Below, piece after piece: positions 40,729-51,000 of a DNA stretch of 64,000 nucleotides. The stretch is from positions 1 to 64,000 of the forward strand of contig JAJXUI010000003.1 in the NCBI GenBank assembly GCA_021782995.1, written 5' to 3'. Numbering within the stretch: position 1 is the first letter of the stretch; every line of letters starts with the position of its first letter. Source of the DNA: Pseudomonadota bacterium. Lineage in GTDB: Bacteria > Pseudomonadota > Gammaproteobacteria > Burkholderiales > Gallionellaceae. The notes under the pieces are model-generated. The model was not told the DNA's origin and searched no databases. It was given only the letters and a program-made list of their open reading frames with translations. The translations under genes and the position numbers were made by a program.

Positions 40729-43608
40729 ATGCAAATCAGTGGTGAAAGCGTTTCCTCTACATCTTCCATGTCGGCCATGCAGGCTGAAAATTTCACAAGC
40801 CCGTCTGAGGGCTCTTCGATCCAGCTCGATCAGTTCAAGGTAGTGCGTCGTAACGGCTCGGTCGTTTCGTTTGAGCCCTCCAAGATATCCATTGCGATGA
40901 CCAAGGCGTTTATCGCGGTTAATGGTGGCCAGGGAGCGGCCTCCGCGCGCGTGCGCGAGCTGGTCGAACACCTGACTGCCTCGGTAGTGGCGGCACTGGT
41001 GCGCCGTCAACCGCATGGCGGCACCGTGCATATCGAAGACATCCAGGACCAGGTTGAGCTGGCACTGATGCGTTCCAGCGAACACGATGTGGCGCGCAGT
41101 TATGTGCTGTACCGTGAAGACCGCAATCGTGAGCGGGCAAAACAGAAGAAGGAAAACGAACCGTCGATCACGCTGAATGTGAACGTCAATGGCAACCTGC
41201 ATCCGCTGGATATAGCCGGATTGACTGCCCAGATCAAGGCGGCCTGTGCCGGACTTGACCATGTGGATGCCGGCCAGATCCTGAATCTGACCCTGAAAGA
41301 CCTGTATGACGGCGTGCCGGCGGAAGAAGTACGCAAGTGCACCATCCTGTCTGCGCGTTCGCTGATCGAAAAGGAACCTGAATACAGCTATGTCACTGCC
41401 CGCCTGCTGCTCAACAACATCTGCAGCGAAATTCTTGGCGAGGAAGTGACCCAGGCCGATATGGCCACCCGCTATGCGGAGAATTTCCCCAAATACATCA
41501 GGCAGGGTATCGAAGCCGAGTTGCTGGACAAGGATCTGGCGCAATTCGACCTGGTGCGTCTGGGCCGCGAACTGGATGCCAGCCGCGACCTGCAGTTCAC
41601 CTATCTGGGCCTGCAGACCTTGTATGACCGCTATTTCCTGCATGTGGACGGCAAGCGCATCGAGCTGCCGCAGGCCTTCTTCATGCGCGTGGCGATGGGT
41701 CTGGCACTGCGCGAGATCGACCGCGACAGCCGTGCAATCGAATTCTACCGCCTGTTGTCCAGCTTTGACTTCATGAGCTCTACGCCGACATTGTTCAATT
41801 CCGGCACGCAACGCTCGCAACTCTCGTCCTGCTACCTGACGACCGTATCCGATGATCTGGATGGCATTTATGAGGCGCTGAAGGAAAATGCGCTGCTGTC
41901 CAAATTTGCCGGCGGATTGGGCAACGACTGGACGCCAGTACGTGCGTTGGGTAGCCATATCAAGGGGACCAATGGCAAATCGCAGGGTGTGGTGCCTTTC
42001 CTCAAGGTGGTGAACGACACTGCGGTGGCGGTAAACCAGGGCGGCAAGCGCAAGGGCGCGGTGTGCGCGTACCTGGAAACCTGGCATCTGGATATCGAAG
42101 AGTTTCTTGAATTGCGCAAGAACACCGGTGACGATCGTCGCCGCACACACGACATGAACACTGCGAACTGGATTCCTGACCTGTTCATGAAGCGAGTGAT
42201 GGAAAACGGCGAATGGACACTGTTTACGCCTTCTACCTGCCCGGACCTGCATGACAAGTTTGGTGCGGAGTTCGAGCAGGCTTACCTGGCCTACGAGGCC
42301 AAGGCGGCAGCCGGCGAGATCAAGCTGTTCAAGAAAGTGCAGGCTACCAGCCTGTGGCGAAAAATGCTGACCATGCTGTTCGAAACCGGTCATCCATGGA
42401 TAACCTTCAAGGATCCGTGCAACATCCGTTCACCGCAGCAGCATAATGGCGTGGTGCACAGCTCCAACCTGTGTACCGAGATTACGCTGAATACCTCAGA
42501 CAGCGAAATCGCCGTGTGCAACCTGGGCTCGGTGAACCTGCGCGCGCACCTGTACCCGCAGGGTCACGAGAAATTCGGCCAGCTGGATCTGGACAAGTTG
42601 CGCAAGACCGTTTCCACTGCGATGCGCATGCTGGATAACGTGATCGACATCAATTATTACGCCGTTGCCAAGGCGCGCAACTCCAACCTGAAGCACCGAC
42701 CGGTGGGCCTGGGCATCATGGGATTCCAGGATTGCCTGCATGAAATGCGCGTGCCCTATGCTTCCGAGCCGGCAGTGGAATTTGCTGACCGTTCAATGGA
42801 GGCAGTGTGCTATTACGCATACATGGCTTCAACTGAGCTGGCAGAAGAGCGCGGCCGCTATGCCAGCTACCGTGGGAGCCTGTGGGACCAGGGCAAGCTG
42901 CCGCAGGACACGCTCAACATGCTGCGCGACCAGCGCGGCGGATATGTTGAAGTGGATAGTTCCAGCACATTGGACTGGGAAGCATTGCGTTCCCGCATCA
43001 AGCAGTACGGCATGCGCAATTCCAACTGCGTGGCGATCGCCCCGACTGCAACAATTTCCAACATCATCGGCGTGTCGGCCTGCATCGAACCGACATACCA
43101 GAACCTGTTCGTGAAATCCAACCTGTCCGGTGAATTCACCATCATCAACGACTACCTGGTGCGTGACTTGAAGCGCCTTGGCCTGTGGGATGAGGTGATG
43201 ATAGCCGATCTCAAGTATTTCGACGGCAGCGTGTCCAGGATAGACCGTATTCCGCCCGAATTGCGCGAGTTGTATGCCACCGCGTTCGAGTTCGAGCCGA
43301 AGTGGCTGATTGAAGCCGCTTCCCGCCGTCAGAAGTGGATAGACCAGGCGCAATCGCTGAACATCTATATGTCAGGCGTGTCTGGCCGCAAGCTGGATGA
43401 AACCTACAAGCTGGCATGGCTGCGTGGCCTGAAAACCACTTATTACCTGCGTACGATGGGTGCGACTTCTGCTGAAAAATCCACCTCGCGTATCGGAGCG
43501 TTGAACGCAGTTTCAAGCGGGGGCGGAGAGGGCGGAATGGTGGCTGCGGCGGCTGAAGAATCCAAGTTCTGCTCGATTGACAACCCAGAATGCGAGGCCT
43601 GCCAGTGA
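40729..43608 (+). CDS. nrdA: Class Ia ribonucleotide reductase alpha subunit
   Basis: N-terminal ATP-cone (VVRRNGSVVSFEPSKISIAMTKAF), NLCTEITLN, GLGIMGFQDCL, C-terminal CSIDNPECEACQ. Confidence 0.96.
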   Translation: MQISGESVSSTSSMSAMQAENFTSPSEGSSIQLDQFKVVRRNGSVVSFEPSKISIAMTKAFIAVNGGQGAASARVRELVEHLTASVVAALVRRQPHGGTVHIEDIQDQVELALMRSSEHDVARSYVLYREDRNRERAKQKKENEPSITLNVNVNGNLHPLDIAGLTAQIKAACAGLDHVDAGQILNLTLKDLYDGVPAEEVRKCTILSARSLIEKEPEYSYVTARLLLNNICSEILGEEVTQADMATRYAENFPKYIRQGIEAELLDKDLAQFDLVRLGRELDASRDLQFTYLGLQTLYDRYFLHVDGKRIELPQAFFMRVAMGLALREIDRDSRAIEFYRLLSSFDFMSSTPTLFNSGTQRSQLSSCYLTTVSDDLDGIYEALKENALLSKFAGGLGNDWTPVRALGSHIKGTNGKSQGVVPFLKVVNDTAVAVNQGGKRKGAVCAYLETWHLDIEEFLELRKNTGDDRRRTHDMNTANWIPDLFMKRVMENGEWTLFTPSTCPDLHDKFGAEFEQAYLAYEAKAAAGEIKLFKKVQATSLWRKMLTMLFETGHPWITFKDPCNIRSPQQHNGVVHSSNLCTEITLNTSDSEIAVCNLGSVNLRAHLYPQGHEKFGQLDLDKLRKTVSTAMRMLDNVIDINYYAVAKARNSNLKHRPVGLGIMGFQDCLHEMRVPYASEPAVEFADRSMEAVCYYAYMASTELAEERGRYASYRGSLWDQGKLPQDTLNMLRDQRGGYVEVDSSSTLDWEALRSRIKQYGMRNSNCVAIAPTATISNIIGVSACIEPTYQNLFVKSNLSGEFTIINDYLVRDLKRLGLWDEVMIADLKYFDGSVSRIDRIPPELRELYATAFEFEPKWLIEAASRRQKWIDQAQSLNIYMSGVSGRKLDETYKLAWLRGLKTTYYLRTMGATSAEKSTSRIGALNAVSSGGGEGGMVAAAAEESKFCSIDNPECEACQ

Positions 43609-43639
43609 GGCAAGCCTGCATTCTGGGGTGCGGCGGAGA

Positions 43640-43805
43640 CTAACTCTTTCCTCGTAAAGAGGAGCCCGTATCTGTAAGCAGATAAATCTGCAACAGCTAC
43701 ACTCAGGTTATGTCGGAGTCGCAATCCGGAAGAGTGCGAAGGCTCTCGTGCCCTTTAAGGTGAACTTGCGTAGCAAGTTAGCGCCACTGGCGCGGCCAGT
43801 GCCAC
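43640..43805 (+). other. Hairpin-dense nrdA-nrdB intergenic region (candidate structured RNA)
   Basis: CTCTTT-cctcgt-AAAGAG (43644-43661), GCAGAT-aa-ATCTGC (43678-43691), AACTTGC-gta-GCAAGTT (43763-43779), CACTGG-cgcgg-CCAGTG (43785-43801). Confidence 0.5.
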
Positions 43806-43896
43806 AAGCCCGAGTATGAAGCGTGTCAGTAACAAACTGCGCACACGATAATATATATTATTTAATGAAATCAAATAGATAAGAGGGAGCTGGAAA

Positions 43897-45045
43897 ATGT
43901 TGTCTTTCGAAGACGAATCCGTGCCAGAAAATAGAACAATGGGGTTGAATCCGGTTGCTGCAAGTGCCAATCCGGCACAGCACACTGAGTCCGCCAAACG
44001 CGCCTATACGATGGCAGCGGAAAGCAACAACCGCATCCGCGTGGAAGACAAGAGCGTCATTAACTGCAAGGCCGACGTCAATCAGCTGGTGCCGTTCAAA
44101 TACAAATGGGCGTGGGAGAAATACCTGGCTGGTTGCGCCAACCACTGGATGCCGCAGGAAATCAACATGAGCGCGGATATCGCGCTATGGAAAAACCCGA
44201 ACGGCCTGACCGCGGACGAGCGCTTGCTGATCAAGCGCAACCTAGGATTCTTCAGTACGGCAGACAGCCTCGCCGCCAACAATATCGTGCTGGGTACCTA
44301 TCGCCACATTACCAACCCCGAGTGTCGCCAGTACCTGTTGCGCCAGGCATTCGAGGAAGCGATTCATACCCATGCCTACCAGTACATCATCGAGAGCCTG
44401 GGGCTGGATGACGGCGAAATCTTCAATATGTATCACGAAGTATCCTGCATCCGTGACAAGGACGAGTTCCTGCTGCCTTACATCGACACGCTGACCAACC
44501 CTGAATTCCAAACGGGCACCGTGGAAGCCGACCAGCAGCTGCTGAAAAGCCTGATTGTGTTTGCCTGCATCATGGAAGGCATGTTCTTCTATGTCGGCTT
44601 TGTGCAGATCCTGGCGCTGGGACGCCAGAACAAGATGACCGGTGCTGCCGAGCAATACCAGTACATCATGCGTGATGAATCCATGCACCTGAACTTCGGG
44701 GTGGACCTGATCAACCAGATCAAACTGGAAAATCCGCACCTGTGGACCCCGGCCTTCCGTGAGGAAATCCGAGGCCTGTTGCAGAAAGGCGTGGAGCTGG
44801 AATACCGCTATGCGGAAGACACCATGCCGCGCGGCATCCTTGGCCTGAATGCAGGTATGTTCAAGGAATATCTGCGCTTTATTGCCAATCGCCGCTGCCA
44901 GCAGATCGGCGTGGATATTCTGTATCAGGGCGCAACGAACCCGTTCCCGTGGATGGCGGAGATGATCGACCTGAAGAAAGAGAAGAATTTCTTTGAGACC
45001 CGCGTCACTGAATATCAGACAGGCGGGGCACTTTCCTGGGACTGA
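43897..45045 (+). CDS. nrdB: Class Ia ribonucleotide reductase beta subunit
   Basis: [34 protein letters not shown] iron-ligand motifs. Confidence 0.96.
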   Translation: MLSFEDESVPENRTMGLNPVAASANPAQHTESAKRAYTMAAESNNRIRVEDKSVINCKADVNQLVPFKYKWAWEKYLAGCANHWMPQEINMSADIALWKNPNGLTADERLLIKRNLGFFSTADSLAANNIVLGTYRHITNPECRQYLLRQAFEEAIHTHAYQYIIESLGLDDGEIFNMYHEVSCIRDKDEFLLPYIDTLTNPEFQTGTVEADQQLLKSLIVFACIMEGMFFYVGFVQILALGRQNKMTGAAEQYQYIMRDESMHLNFGVDLINQIKLENPHLWTPAFREEIRGLLQKGVELEYRYAEDTMPRGILGLNAGMFKEYLRFIANRRCQQIGVDILYQGATNPFPWMAEMIDLKKEKNFFETRVTEYQTGGALSWD

Positions 45046-45070
45046 TACCTTTAAAAGCATTCGCAGATTA

Positions 45071-45100
45071 AAAAATGCACCTTTAGAGGTGCATTTTTTT
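45071..45100 (+). terminator. Rho-independent terminator after nrdB
   Basis: AAAAATGCACCT-TTAG-AGGTGCATTTTTTT. Confidence 0.9.
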
Positions 45101-45440
45101 GTCTGTTGAACGACGAAATTGCATATGAAATTTCGGCTCATGTACATTGGCCGAGTAATTTCTGTGCTGTGAAGATTCTTGCATTGCTAATGCTGGCAAT
45201 CATTTTGCTGCATATTTTTTAGGCAAAAATGATACGGGCGGTTTAAAAAAATTCACTTTTGTCAACAAAAAAATAGTTTTTTTTTAAAAAGTATGATAAG
45301 TTGCTGACTATTAATGAGAGCTCGGCATTTTTTGAGTGAACGAACGTTCGATTGCGTCATAAATAGGCGTTGCGGGTGTAAGGGGTAGTTGTTGTTTTTA
45401 TTGATGTTTTAATTTTCACCATTGACTAAGGAGAAAAAAA

Positions 45441-45947
45441 ATGGCAGCAGCAAAGAAAGCAAAACCAGCAGCAAAGAAGGCAGCAACGGCTAAAAAGCCT
45501 GCTGCCAAAAAAGCAACAGCAACGAAAAAGCCAGTAGCCAAGAAAGCCGCAGCGAAAAAGCCAGCAGCCAAGAAAGCCGTAGCGAAAAAACCAGCAGCCA
45601 AAAAAGTTGCAGCCAAAAAAGTTGCAGCCAAAAAAGTTGCAGCCAAAAAGCCAGCAGCCAAGAAAGTTGCAGCGAAAAAGCCAGCAGCCAAGAAAGCCGT
45701 AGCGAAAAAGCCAGCAGCCAAGAAAGCCGCAGCGAAAAAGCCAGCAGCCAAGAAAGCCGCTGCTGCGAAGATGCCTGCCGCGAAGAAGCCTGTTGCGAAA
45801 AAAGCCGCTGCTCCAAAAAAACCAGCTGCTCCAGCCGCAGCACCAGCAGCACCGGCCAGCTCTTCCGTGTCTCCATCGGCACAGGCTCCTGTCCGCCCAG
45901 CCGCTACATGGCCATTCCCGACATTGGGTATCGGCAAGCCTAACTGA
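45441..45947 (+). CDS. Histone H1-like Ala/Lys/Pro-rich nucleoid protein
   Basis: Repeated (A)AKKPAAKK pentads across ~120 aa, then [11 protein letters not shown] linker and unique tail [15 protein letters not shown]. Confidence 0.85.
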   Translation: MAAAKKAKPAAKKAATAKKPAAKKATATKKPVAKKAAAKKPAAKKAVAKKPAAKKVAAKKVAAKKVAAKKPAAKKVAAKKPAAKKAVAKKPAAKKAAAKKPAAKKAAAAKMPAAKKPVAKKAAAPKKPAAPAAAPAAPASSSVSPSAQAPVRPAATWPFPTLGIGKPN

Positions 45948-46167
45948 TGGGGCGCCACTGCTGCATGGTTCTACTGATTTGTATTACAGAGCATTAACCC
46001 CGTGTAGCAGTGAAGTTGGCATCTGACAGGCGTGCTCGAAAGTGTGCGCCTTTTTCTTTTTAAACCCGGACTAAGTTCGGGGTTGAATGTCTTCCTCATT
46101 TAGCAAGAACATGACGGCTGCATGCCGCTTGCCTGACCTGGCAGGGAGAGTGTGTATCCAGACTGAT

Positions 46168-46737
46168 TCAGCGAGTAAGCCTTATGCTATATTGCGTTAT
46201 GGGCGCTGCACTGTTTTTGTCGAATGCGATGCCGGCTTCCACGCCTGCCATGGCAATATCCTTGGCATCTGCTACTCTGGAATAGGCATATTGCATGGCG
46301 CCCAACGCAAATTCATGTCCTGAGCCTATCGCCCAATATTGAGTATATTCAAATACTTCACGCATCGAAAAGATGGCATATAAACCACTGGAGTTGATGA
46401 TCAGTGCGGTAATCTGGCTGGATTCATAGGGATCTTCTTCGTCTTCCTTGGGGTTCAGGAAGCACTCTTCCTTCAATACGGGATGAAGTTTGCGAAACGT
46501 TTCAAAAATGGCGGCCTTTCCGTGCAAATGCATATCCGGTGTTTTGGCGAGCAGGTTGGCAAGTACCAGGTGATGCGCGGCGCTGCCGCATACACCAACG
46601 AAACTGTCGCCGATTTGCAGGATTTTGTCATGCGAGCTGTCCATCGCAGCGGGCAAGCGGGTGTTGCCAAAAGTTGTCAATGTGTCGGCGGCAATGGTTA
46701 CAATGCCATTCTTTCTGGCTGCTACGATGGTGGTCAT
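46168..46737 (-). CDS. HslV/20S-related proteasome homologue of the betaproteobacterial (BPH) type
   Basis: MTTIVAARKNGIVTIAADTLTTFGNTRLPA: N-terminal Thr after Met and Ntn-hydrolase Asp/Lys positions; YWAIGSGHEFALGAMQYAY; distinct from canonical HslV. Confidence 0.82.
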   Translation of the reverse strand: MTTIVAARKNGIVTIAADTLTTFGNTRLPAAMDSSHDKILQIGDSFVGVCGSAAHHLVLANLLAKTPDMHLHGKAAIFETFRKLHPVLKEECFLNPKEDEEDPYESSQITALIINSSGLYAIFSMREVFEYTQYWAIGSGHEFALGAMQYAYSRVADAKDIAMAGVEAGIAFDKNSAAPITQYSIRLTR

Positions 46738-46777
46738 TTCTGATGTTCCTCTTTTATGTTGACTGATTTTAGCACTG

Positions 46778-48160
46778 ATGTTGCAAAGAACAGCGCTTCC
46801 TTACTTAGCTGATGTCGCCAGGTATTTTATGGCGATTGCAGATTTGCCATGGGCCATGTGGCTGGATAGTGGCGGGCGTGCACGCTATGACATCATCGTG
46901 GCACACCCTGCTGTGACCCTGGTGACGCAGGATGGGCAGACGCAGATCGAGTATCAGGGAAAGACCTCATTTTCAGACCTGCAGCCGTTGCAGTTGATCA
47001 GGCAGTATCTGGGCGAGTACAGCGAGACTCCGCCGGATATCCGTTTTGCCGGGGGGGCGCTGGGATATTGGTCCTATGATTTTGCGCGTTTACTGCATCC
47101 CTTGCCGAACATGGCGAAGGATGCAGAGCAACTGCCGGAAATGGCTGTAGGTATTTATGACTGGGCATTACAGGTCGATCATCAGGAAAAGCGGGCTGAG
47201 CTGATTTCAATGTTCAGGTTTCCCCAGACTGAAAGTCATTTCGGGCAGGTGCTTGACAGGCTGCAGAACCCAGGCGGGGCTCAGCAAGCGGGTTGCTTTA
47301 GCGTTGTGGGTCAAATCAGTTCGAATTTTGAGCGGCATGTGTACGCCCAGAAATTTGAAAGGATCAAGCATTTCCTTGCGGAAGGGGATTGCTACCAGGT
47401 CAATCTGGCGCAGCGCTTCAGTGCGCATGCGGAAGGAAATGCCTTGCCTGCCTACTTGGCATTACGTGAATTGAGTCCGGCACCGTATGCGGCTTTCATG
47501 AATTTTCCTTTTGTGCAGATACTCTGCGCTTCACCCGAGCAATTCCTGCAGCTGGATGCGGGCAGTGTGACAACACGTCCGATCAAGGGAACGCGACCGG
47601 TCAGGGCGGATGCAGAGGAAAATGCGGCGATGGTCAGTGAGCTGCAAAAAAGCAGCAAGGACCGGGCCGAAAACCTGATGATCGTGGATTTGTTACGCAA
47701 TGACCTGGGCAAGCACTGCAAAGCCGGCTCGGTGAAGGTGCCCGAACTTTTTAAAGTGGAGAGTTTCCGTACGGTGCACCATCTGGTCAGCACGGTTACG
47801 GGATCCTTGTCGCCTGACAGCGATGCACTGACCTTGCTTGCGGATTGTCTGCCGGGAGGTTCCATAACAGGAGCGCCCAAGCAACGTGCTATGGAAATTA
47901 TCGAGCTGCTGGAGCCGGATCGCAGGGGAGTGTATTGCGGGGCGATTGGTTATATCGGATTTGATGGCAGAATGGACACCAATATCGCCATACGCACGAT
48001 GGTGTATGGAAACGGAGAGATTCGATTATGGGCCGGGGGCGGGATCGTGGCTGATTCAGATGCGGCGTCCGAGTTTCAGGAAACGCTGGATAAAGCCGCA
48101 GCTATGCTTCAGGTCTTGTATCATTTCGGCGCCAGAAGAAAAATAGATGGAGATATATAA
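46778..48160 (+). CDS. pabB: Aminodeoxychorismate synthase component I
   Basis: Chorismate-binding motifs YAAFMNFPFVQILCASPEQFLQL, TRPIKGTRPV, DLLRNDLGKHCKAGSV, LPGGSITGAPKQRAMEIIELLEP. Confidence 0.93.
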   Translation: MLQRTALPYLADVARYFMAIADLPWAMWLDSGGRARYDIIVAHPAVTLVTQDGQTQIEYQGKTSFSDLQPLQLIRQYLGEYSETPPDIRFAGGALGYWSYDFARLLHPLPNMAKDAEQLPEMAVGIYDWALQVDHQEKRAELISMFRFPQTESHFGQVLDRLQNPGGAQQAGCFSVVGQISSNFERHVYAQKFERIKHFLAEGDCYQVNLAQRFSAHAEGNALPAYLALRELSPAPYAAFMNFPFVQILCASPEQFLQLDAGSVTTRPIKGTRPVRADAEENAAMVSELQKSSKDRAENLMIVDLLRNDLGKHCKAGSVKVPELFKVESFRTVHHLVSTVTGSLSPDSDALTLLADCLPGGSITGAPKQRAMEIIELLEPDRRGVYCGAIGYIGFDGRMDTNIAIRTMVYGNGEIRLWAGGGIVADSDAASEFQETLDKAAAMLQVLYHFGARRKIDGDI

Positions 48161-48164
48161 TATT

Positions 48165-48863
48165 ATGATTATTTTAAGAAAATCAACCGATCGAGGACGT
48201 GCTGAACATGGCTGGCTGGATAGTTGGCACAGTTTCTCGTTTGCCGATTATCACGATCCGGCACATGTCAATTTTTCCGTCTTGCGTGTGATCAATGAAG
48301 ACAGGGTGGCCGCAGGTCAGGGGTTTGCCACGCACGGTCATCGTGATATGGAAATCCTCAGTTATGTTCTGAGCGGTTCCCTGCAACACAGGGACAGTAT
48401 GGGGAATGGCAAGGTAATGACGTGGGGTGAGGTGCAGCTGATGAGTGCCGGCACCGGCGTCATGCATAGTGAATTCAATCCGTCAGTCACGGAAGGGGTG
48501 CATTTTCTGCAGATCTGGATTGTGCCAAACCAGCAAGGCGTTACACCTGGCTATCAGCAAAAACATTTCAGTGCAGAAGAAAAGCGCGGGCGCTGGTGCT
48601 TGCTGATTTCACCCGATGGCAATTCCGGTTCCTTGAAGGTGCATCAGGCTGCAAATGTCTATGCGGCACTTGTAAATGGTGATGAGACGCTGTCGTTTGC
48701 AATTCCGCCGGGCAGGAATGTGTATCTGCATCTGGCAAGAGGTGCGGTGAGGTGTGGTGAGTATGCGCTTGCCGCTGGTGATGCACTGATGTTCAGCGGG
48801 GAGCATGCCTTGCAGCTGGAGCAAGGCAAGGAAGCAGAATTATTGTTGTTTGACCTGCCCTGA
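48165..48863 (+). CDS. Pirin family protein (YhhW-like)
   Basis: RGRAEHGWLDSWHSFSFADYHDPAHVNFSVLRVINEDRV...GFATHGHRDMEILSYVLSG. Confidence 0.93.
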   Translation: MIILRKSTDRGRAEHGWLDSWHSFSFADYHDPAHVNFSVLRVINEDRVAAGQGFATHGHRDMEILSYVLSGSLQHRDSMGNGKVMTWGEVQLMSAGTGVMHSEFNPSVTEGVHFLQIWIVPNQQGVTPGYQQKHFSAEEKRGRWCLLISPDGNSGSLKVHQAANVYAALVNGDETLSFAIPPGRNVYLHLARGAVRCGEYALAAGDALMFSGEHALQLEQGKEAELLLFDLP

Positions 48864-50981
48864 GGGGGGGGCATTTTTCACCCGCGTGATGCGGGTGACT
48901 TCAGGAATCAGGCGCAGGTTGCGCATCACATTGGCCAGATGGATTCGGTTGTTGACTTGCAGGGTGAAGTACAGTGCGGTGTAATCGCCCTCGCTGCTGA
49001 AATTGACATTTTCAATATTGGAATCTGCTTCGGCAATGGCAGTTGCCACCTTGGCCAGTACGCCGCGCTGATTGGCGACAATCAATTTGATATTAACCTC
49101 AAACAGCTTGTTGATGTTTTTGTCCCAGGCTACATCCAGCCAGTCATCGGAAGTGGTCTTGCCCTTGCGCAGTGTCTGGCAATCGTGGGTATGCACCACC
49201 AGTCCCTGGCCGCTCTTGATCACGCCGATGATGGGGTCTCCCGGTATCGGCATGCAGCATTTGCCGAATTGAACGGCCATACCCTCGGTGCCAAGGATGG
49301 TGATGATGCCTTTGCTGGCGGCAGCCTGCAGGCTGGAGTCCTCTGTCACCATCGCCAGCTTGCGGGCGATCACGGTATTCAGGCTGCGTCCGAGCCCGAT
49401 GTCGGTAAATATTTCCTGGCGGGATTTTGCGCTGGATTCGCGGATCAGCTTGTCCCAGCTTGCGTCGTCTATTTCTGCAAGCTTCTTGCCCAGTGCTTGC
49501 AGGGCCTGGTTAAGCAGGCGCTCACCCAGCGCGGCAGACTCTTCCTGATGCATCGTTTTCAGTGTATGTCGAATCTGGCTGCGCGCCTTGCTGGTGACGA
49601 CAAAACTCAACCATGCCGGATTGGGGTGGGCGTGGGGTGCGGTAATGATCTCGACCCGGTCGCCGTTGTTCAGTTCGGTGCGGAGCGGGACCAGTTCAAA
49701 ATTCACCTTGGCAGCCACGCAGCGGTTGCCGATGTCGGTATGCACACTGTAGGCAAAATCAACTGTGGTTGCACCGCGTGGTAAAGACAGGATCTTGCCT
49801 TGCGGGGTAAACACATAGACCTCGTCCGGGAACAGGTCAATTTTCAGGTGTTCCAGAAACTCCACAGAGTCGCCGCTCTGGCTCAGGCTTTCGAGCAGGC
49901 TTTGCAGCCATTGGTGGGTTTTTACATGCAGTTCGTTGATCTGCGTTTCGCCAGTCTTGTACAGCCAGTGAGAAGCCACGCCCGCATCGGCAACGCGTGC
50001 CATTTCTTCAGTGCGTATCTGCACTTCGATGGGGGTCCCATAGGGACCAAACAGGGTGGTGTGCAGCGACTGATAGCCATTGGCTTTGGGGATGGCAATG
50101 TAGTCCTTGAATTTTCCCGGGATGGGTTTGTACAGGCCATGCAGCAAACCCAGCGCGATATAGCAGGCGTTGACGTCCTTTACCAGCACGCGGAAACCAT
50201 AAATATCCAGTACCTGGGAAAAGGTCAGCGACTTTGCCTGCATCTTCAGGTAAATGCCATACAGATGCTTTTCACGTCCCTTTACTTCGGCCTGGATGTG
50301 GTTTTCGGCAAGGCGCAGGCGGATGGCGTCCTGAATTTTGCCGATCACTTCAGGTCGGTTGCCACGAGCGGCCTTGAGCGCCTTGGCCAGTACGTTGTAG
50401 CGATTGGGATGCAGGTACCTGAAACTGAGATCTTCCAGTTCGTGGAAAATATCGTTCAACCCAAGCCGGTTGGCGATAGGGGCATAGATTTCCAGCGTTT
50501 CCTTGGCAATACGCGCAGATTTGGCTGGTGGAACCGAGCCCAGCGTACGCATATTGTGTAGCCGGTCAGCCAGTTTGATCAGGATAACCCGCACATCACG
50601 GGCCATCGCCAGCAGCATTTTGCGGAAGTTTTCAGCCTGGGCATCTGCTACGGTTTCGAACTTGAGCTTGTCGATCTTGCTGAGGCCTTCCACCACATCA
50701 GCCACCGGCTTGCCGAATTGTGATGCAATGTCTGTTGCAGTGATTTCCGTATCTTCCACGACATCATGCAACAGCGCTGCAATGATGGCCTGGGTATCGA
50801 GATGCAGCTGGGTGAGAATGCGGGCGACAGCGATGGGGTGGGTAACGTAGGCTTCGCCAGACTGGCGGAACTGACCCTGATGTGCGGTCTTGCTGAGCTC
50901 GACAGCGCGCTGGATGTGTTCTACATCCTCGGGTTTCAGGTAGCCTGAAACCTCCTGAATGAGCTCTTCAACCTCAGACAT
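48840..50981 (-). CDS. spoT: Bifunctional (p)ppGpp synthase/hydrolase
   Basis: HD motif ALLHDVVEDTEIT, synthase region YGFRVLVKDVNACYIALGLLHGLYKPIPGKFKDYIAIPKANGYQSLHTTL, TGS and ACT; upstream rpoZ-gmk. Confidence 0.95.
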   Translation of the reverse strand: MSEVEELIQEVSGYLKPEDVEHIQRAVELSKTAHQGQFRQSGEAYVTHPIAVARILTQLHLDTQAIIAALLHDVVEDTEITATDIASQFGKPVADVVEGLSKIDKLKFETVADAQAENFRKMLLAMARDVRVILIKLADRLHNMRTLGSVPPAKSARIAKETLEIYAPIANRLGLNDIFHELEDLSFRYLHPNRYNVLAKALKAARGNRPEVIGKIQDAIRLRLAENHIQAEVKGREKHLYGIYLKMQAKSLTFSQVLDIYGFRVLVKDVNACYIALGLLHGLYKPIPGKFKDYIAIPKANGYQSLHTTLFGPYGTPIEVQIRTEEMARVADAGVASHWLYKTGETQINELHVKTHQWLQSLLESLSQSGDSVEFLEHLKIDLFPDEVYVFTPQGKILSLPRGATTVDFAYSVHTDIGNRCVAAKVNFELVPLRTELNNGDRVEIITAPHAHPNPAWLSFVVTSKARSQIRHTLKTMHQEESAALGERLLNQALQALGKKLAEIDDASWDKLIRESSAKSRQEIFTDIGLGRSLNTVIARKLAMVTEDSSLQAAASKGIITILGTEGMAVQFGKCCMPIPGDPIIGVIKSGQGLVVHTHDCQTLRKGKTTSDDWLDVAWDKNINKLFEVNIKLIVANQRGVLAKVATAIAEADSNIENVNFSSEGDYTALYFTLQVNNRIHLANVMRNLRLIPEVTRITRVKNAPPSGQVKQQ

Positions 50982-51000
50982 AGGGTGGCAGGGTGAATCA

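Noticed and set aside
40516-42393. Minus-strand 625-aa ORF over nrdA
   Set aside because: Antisense of the well-conserved nrdA frame; no coherent domain.
43609-43896. Cobalamin or c-di-GMP riboswitch in the nrdA-nrdB spacer
   Set aside because: No recognisable conserved core of those classes by eye; left as an unassigned structured region.
45480-45780. CRISPR-like repeats
   Set aside because: Regular DNA repeats lie inside a continuous Lys/Ala-coding frame with no unique spacers.
45416-45958. Minus-strand 180-aa [11 protein letters not shown] repeat ORF as a membrane protein
   Set aside because: Exact antisense of the AAKKP histone-like gene; hydrophobicity is a by-product of the Lys/Ala codon repeat.
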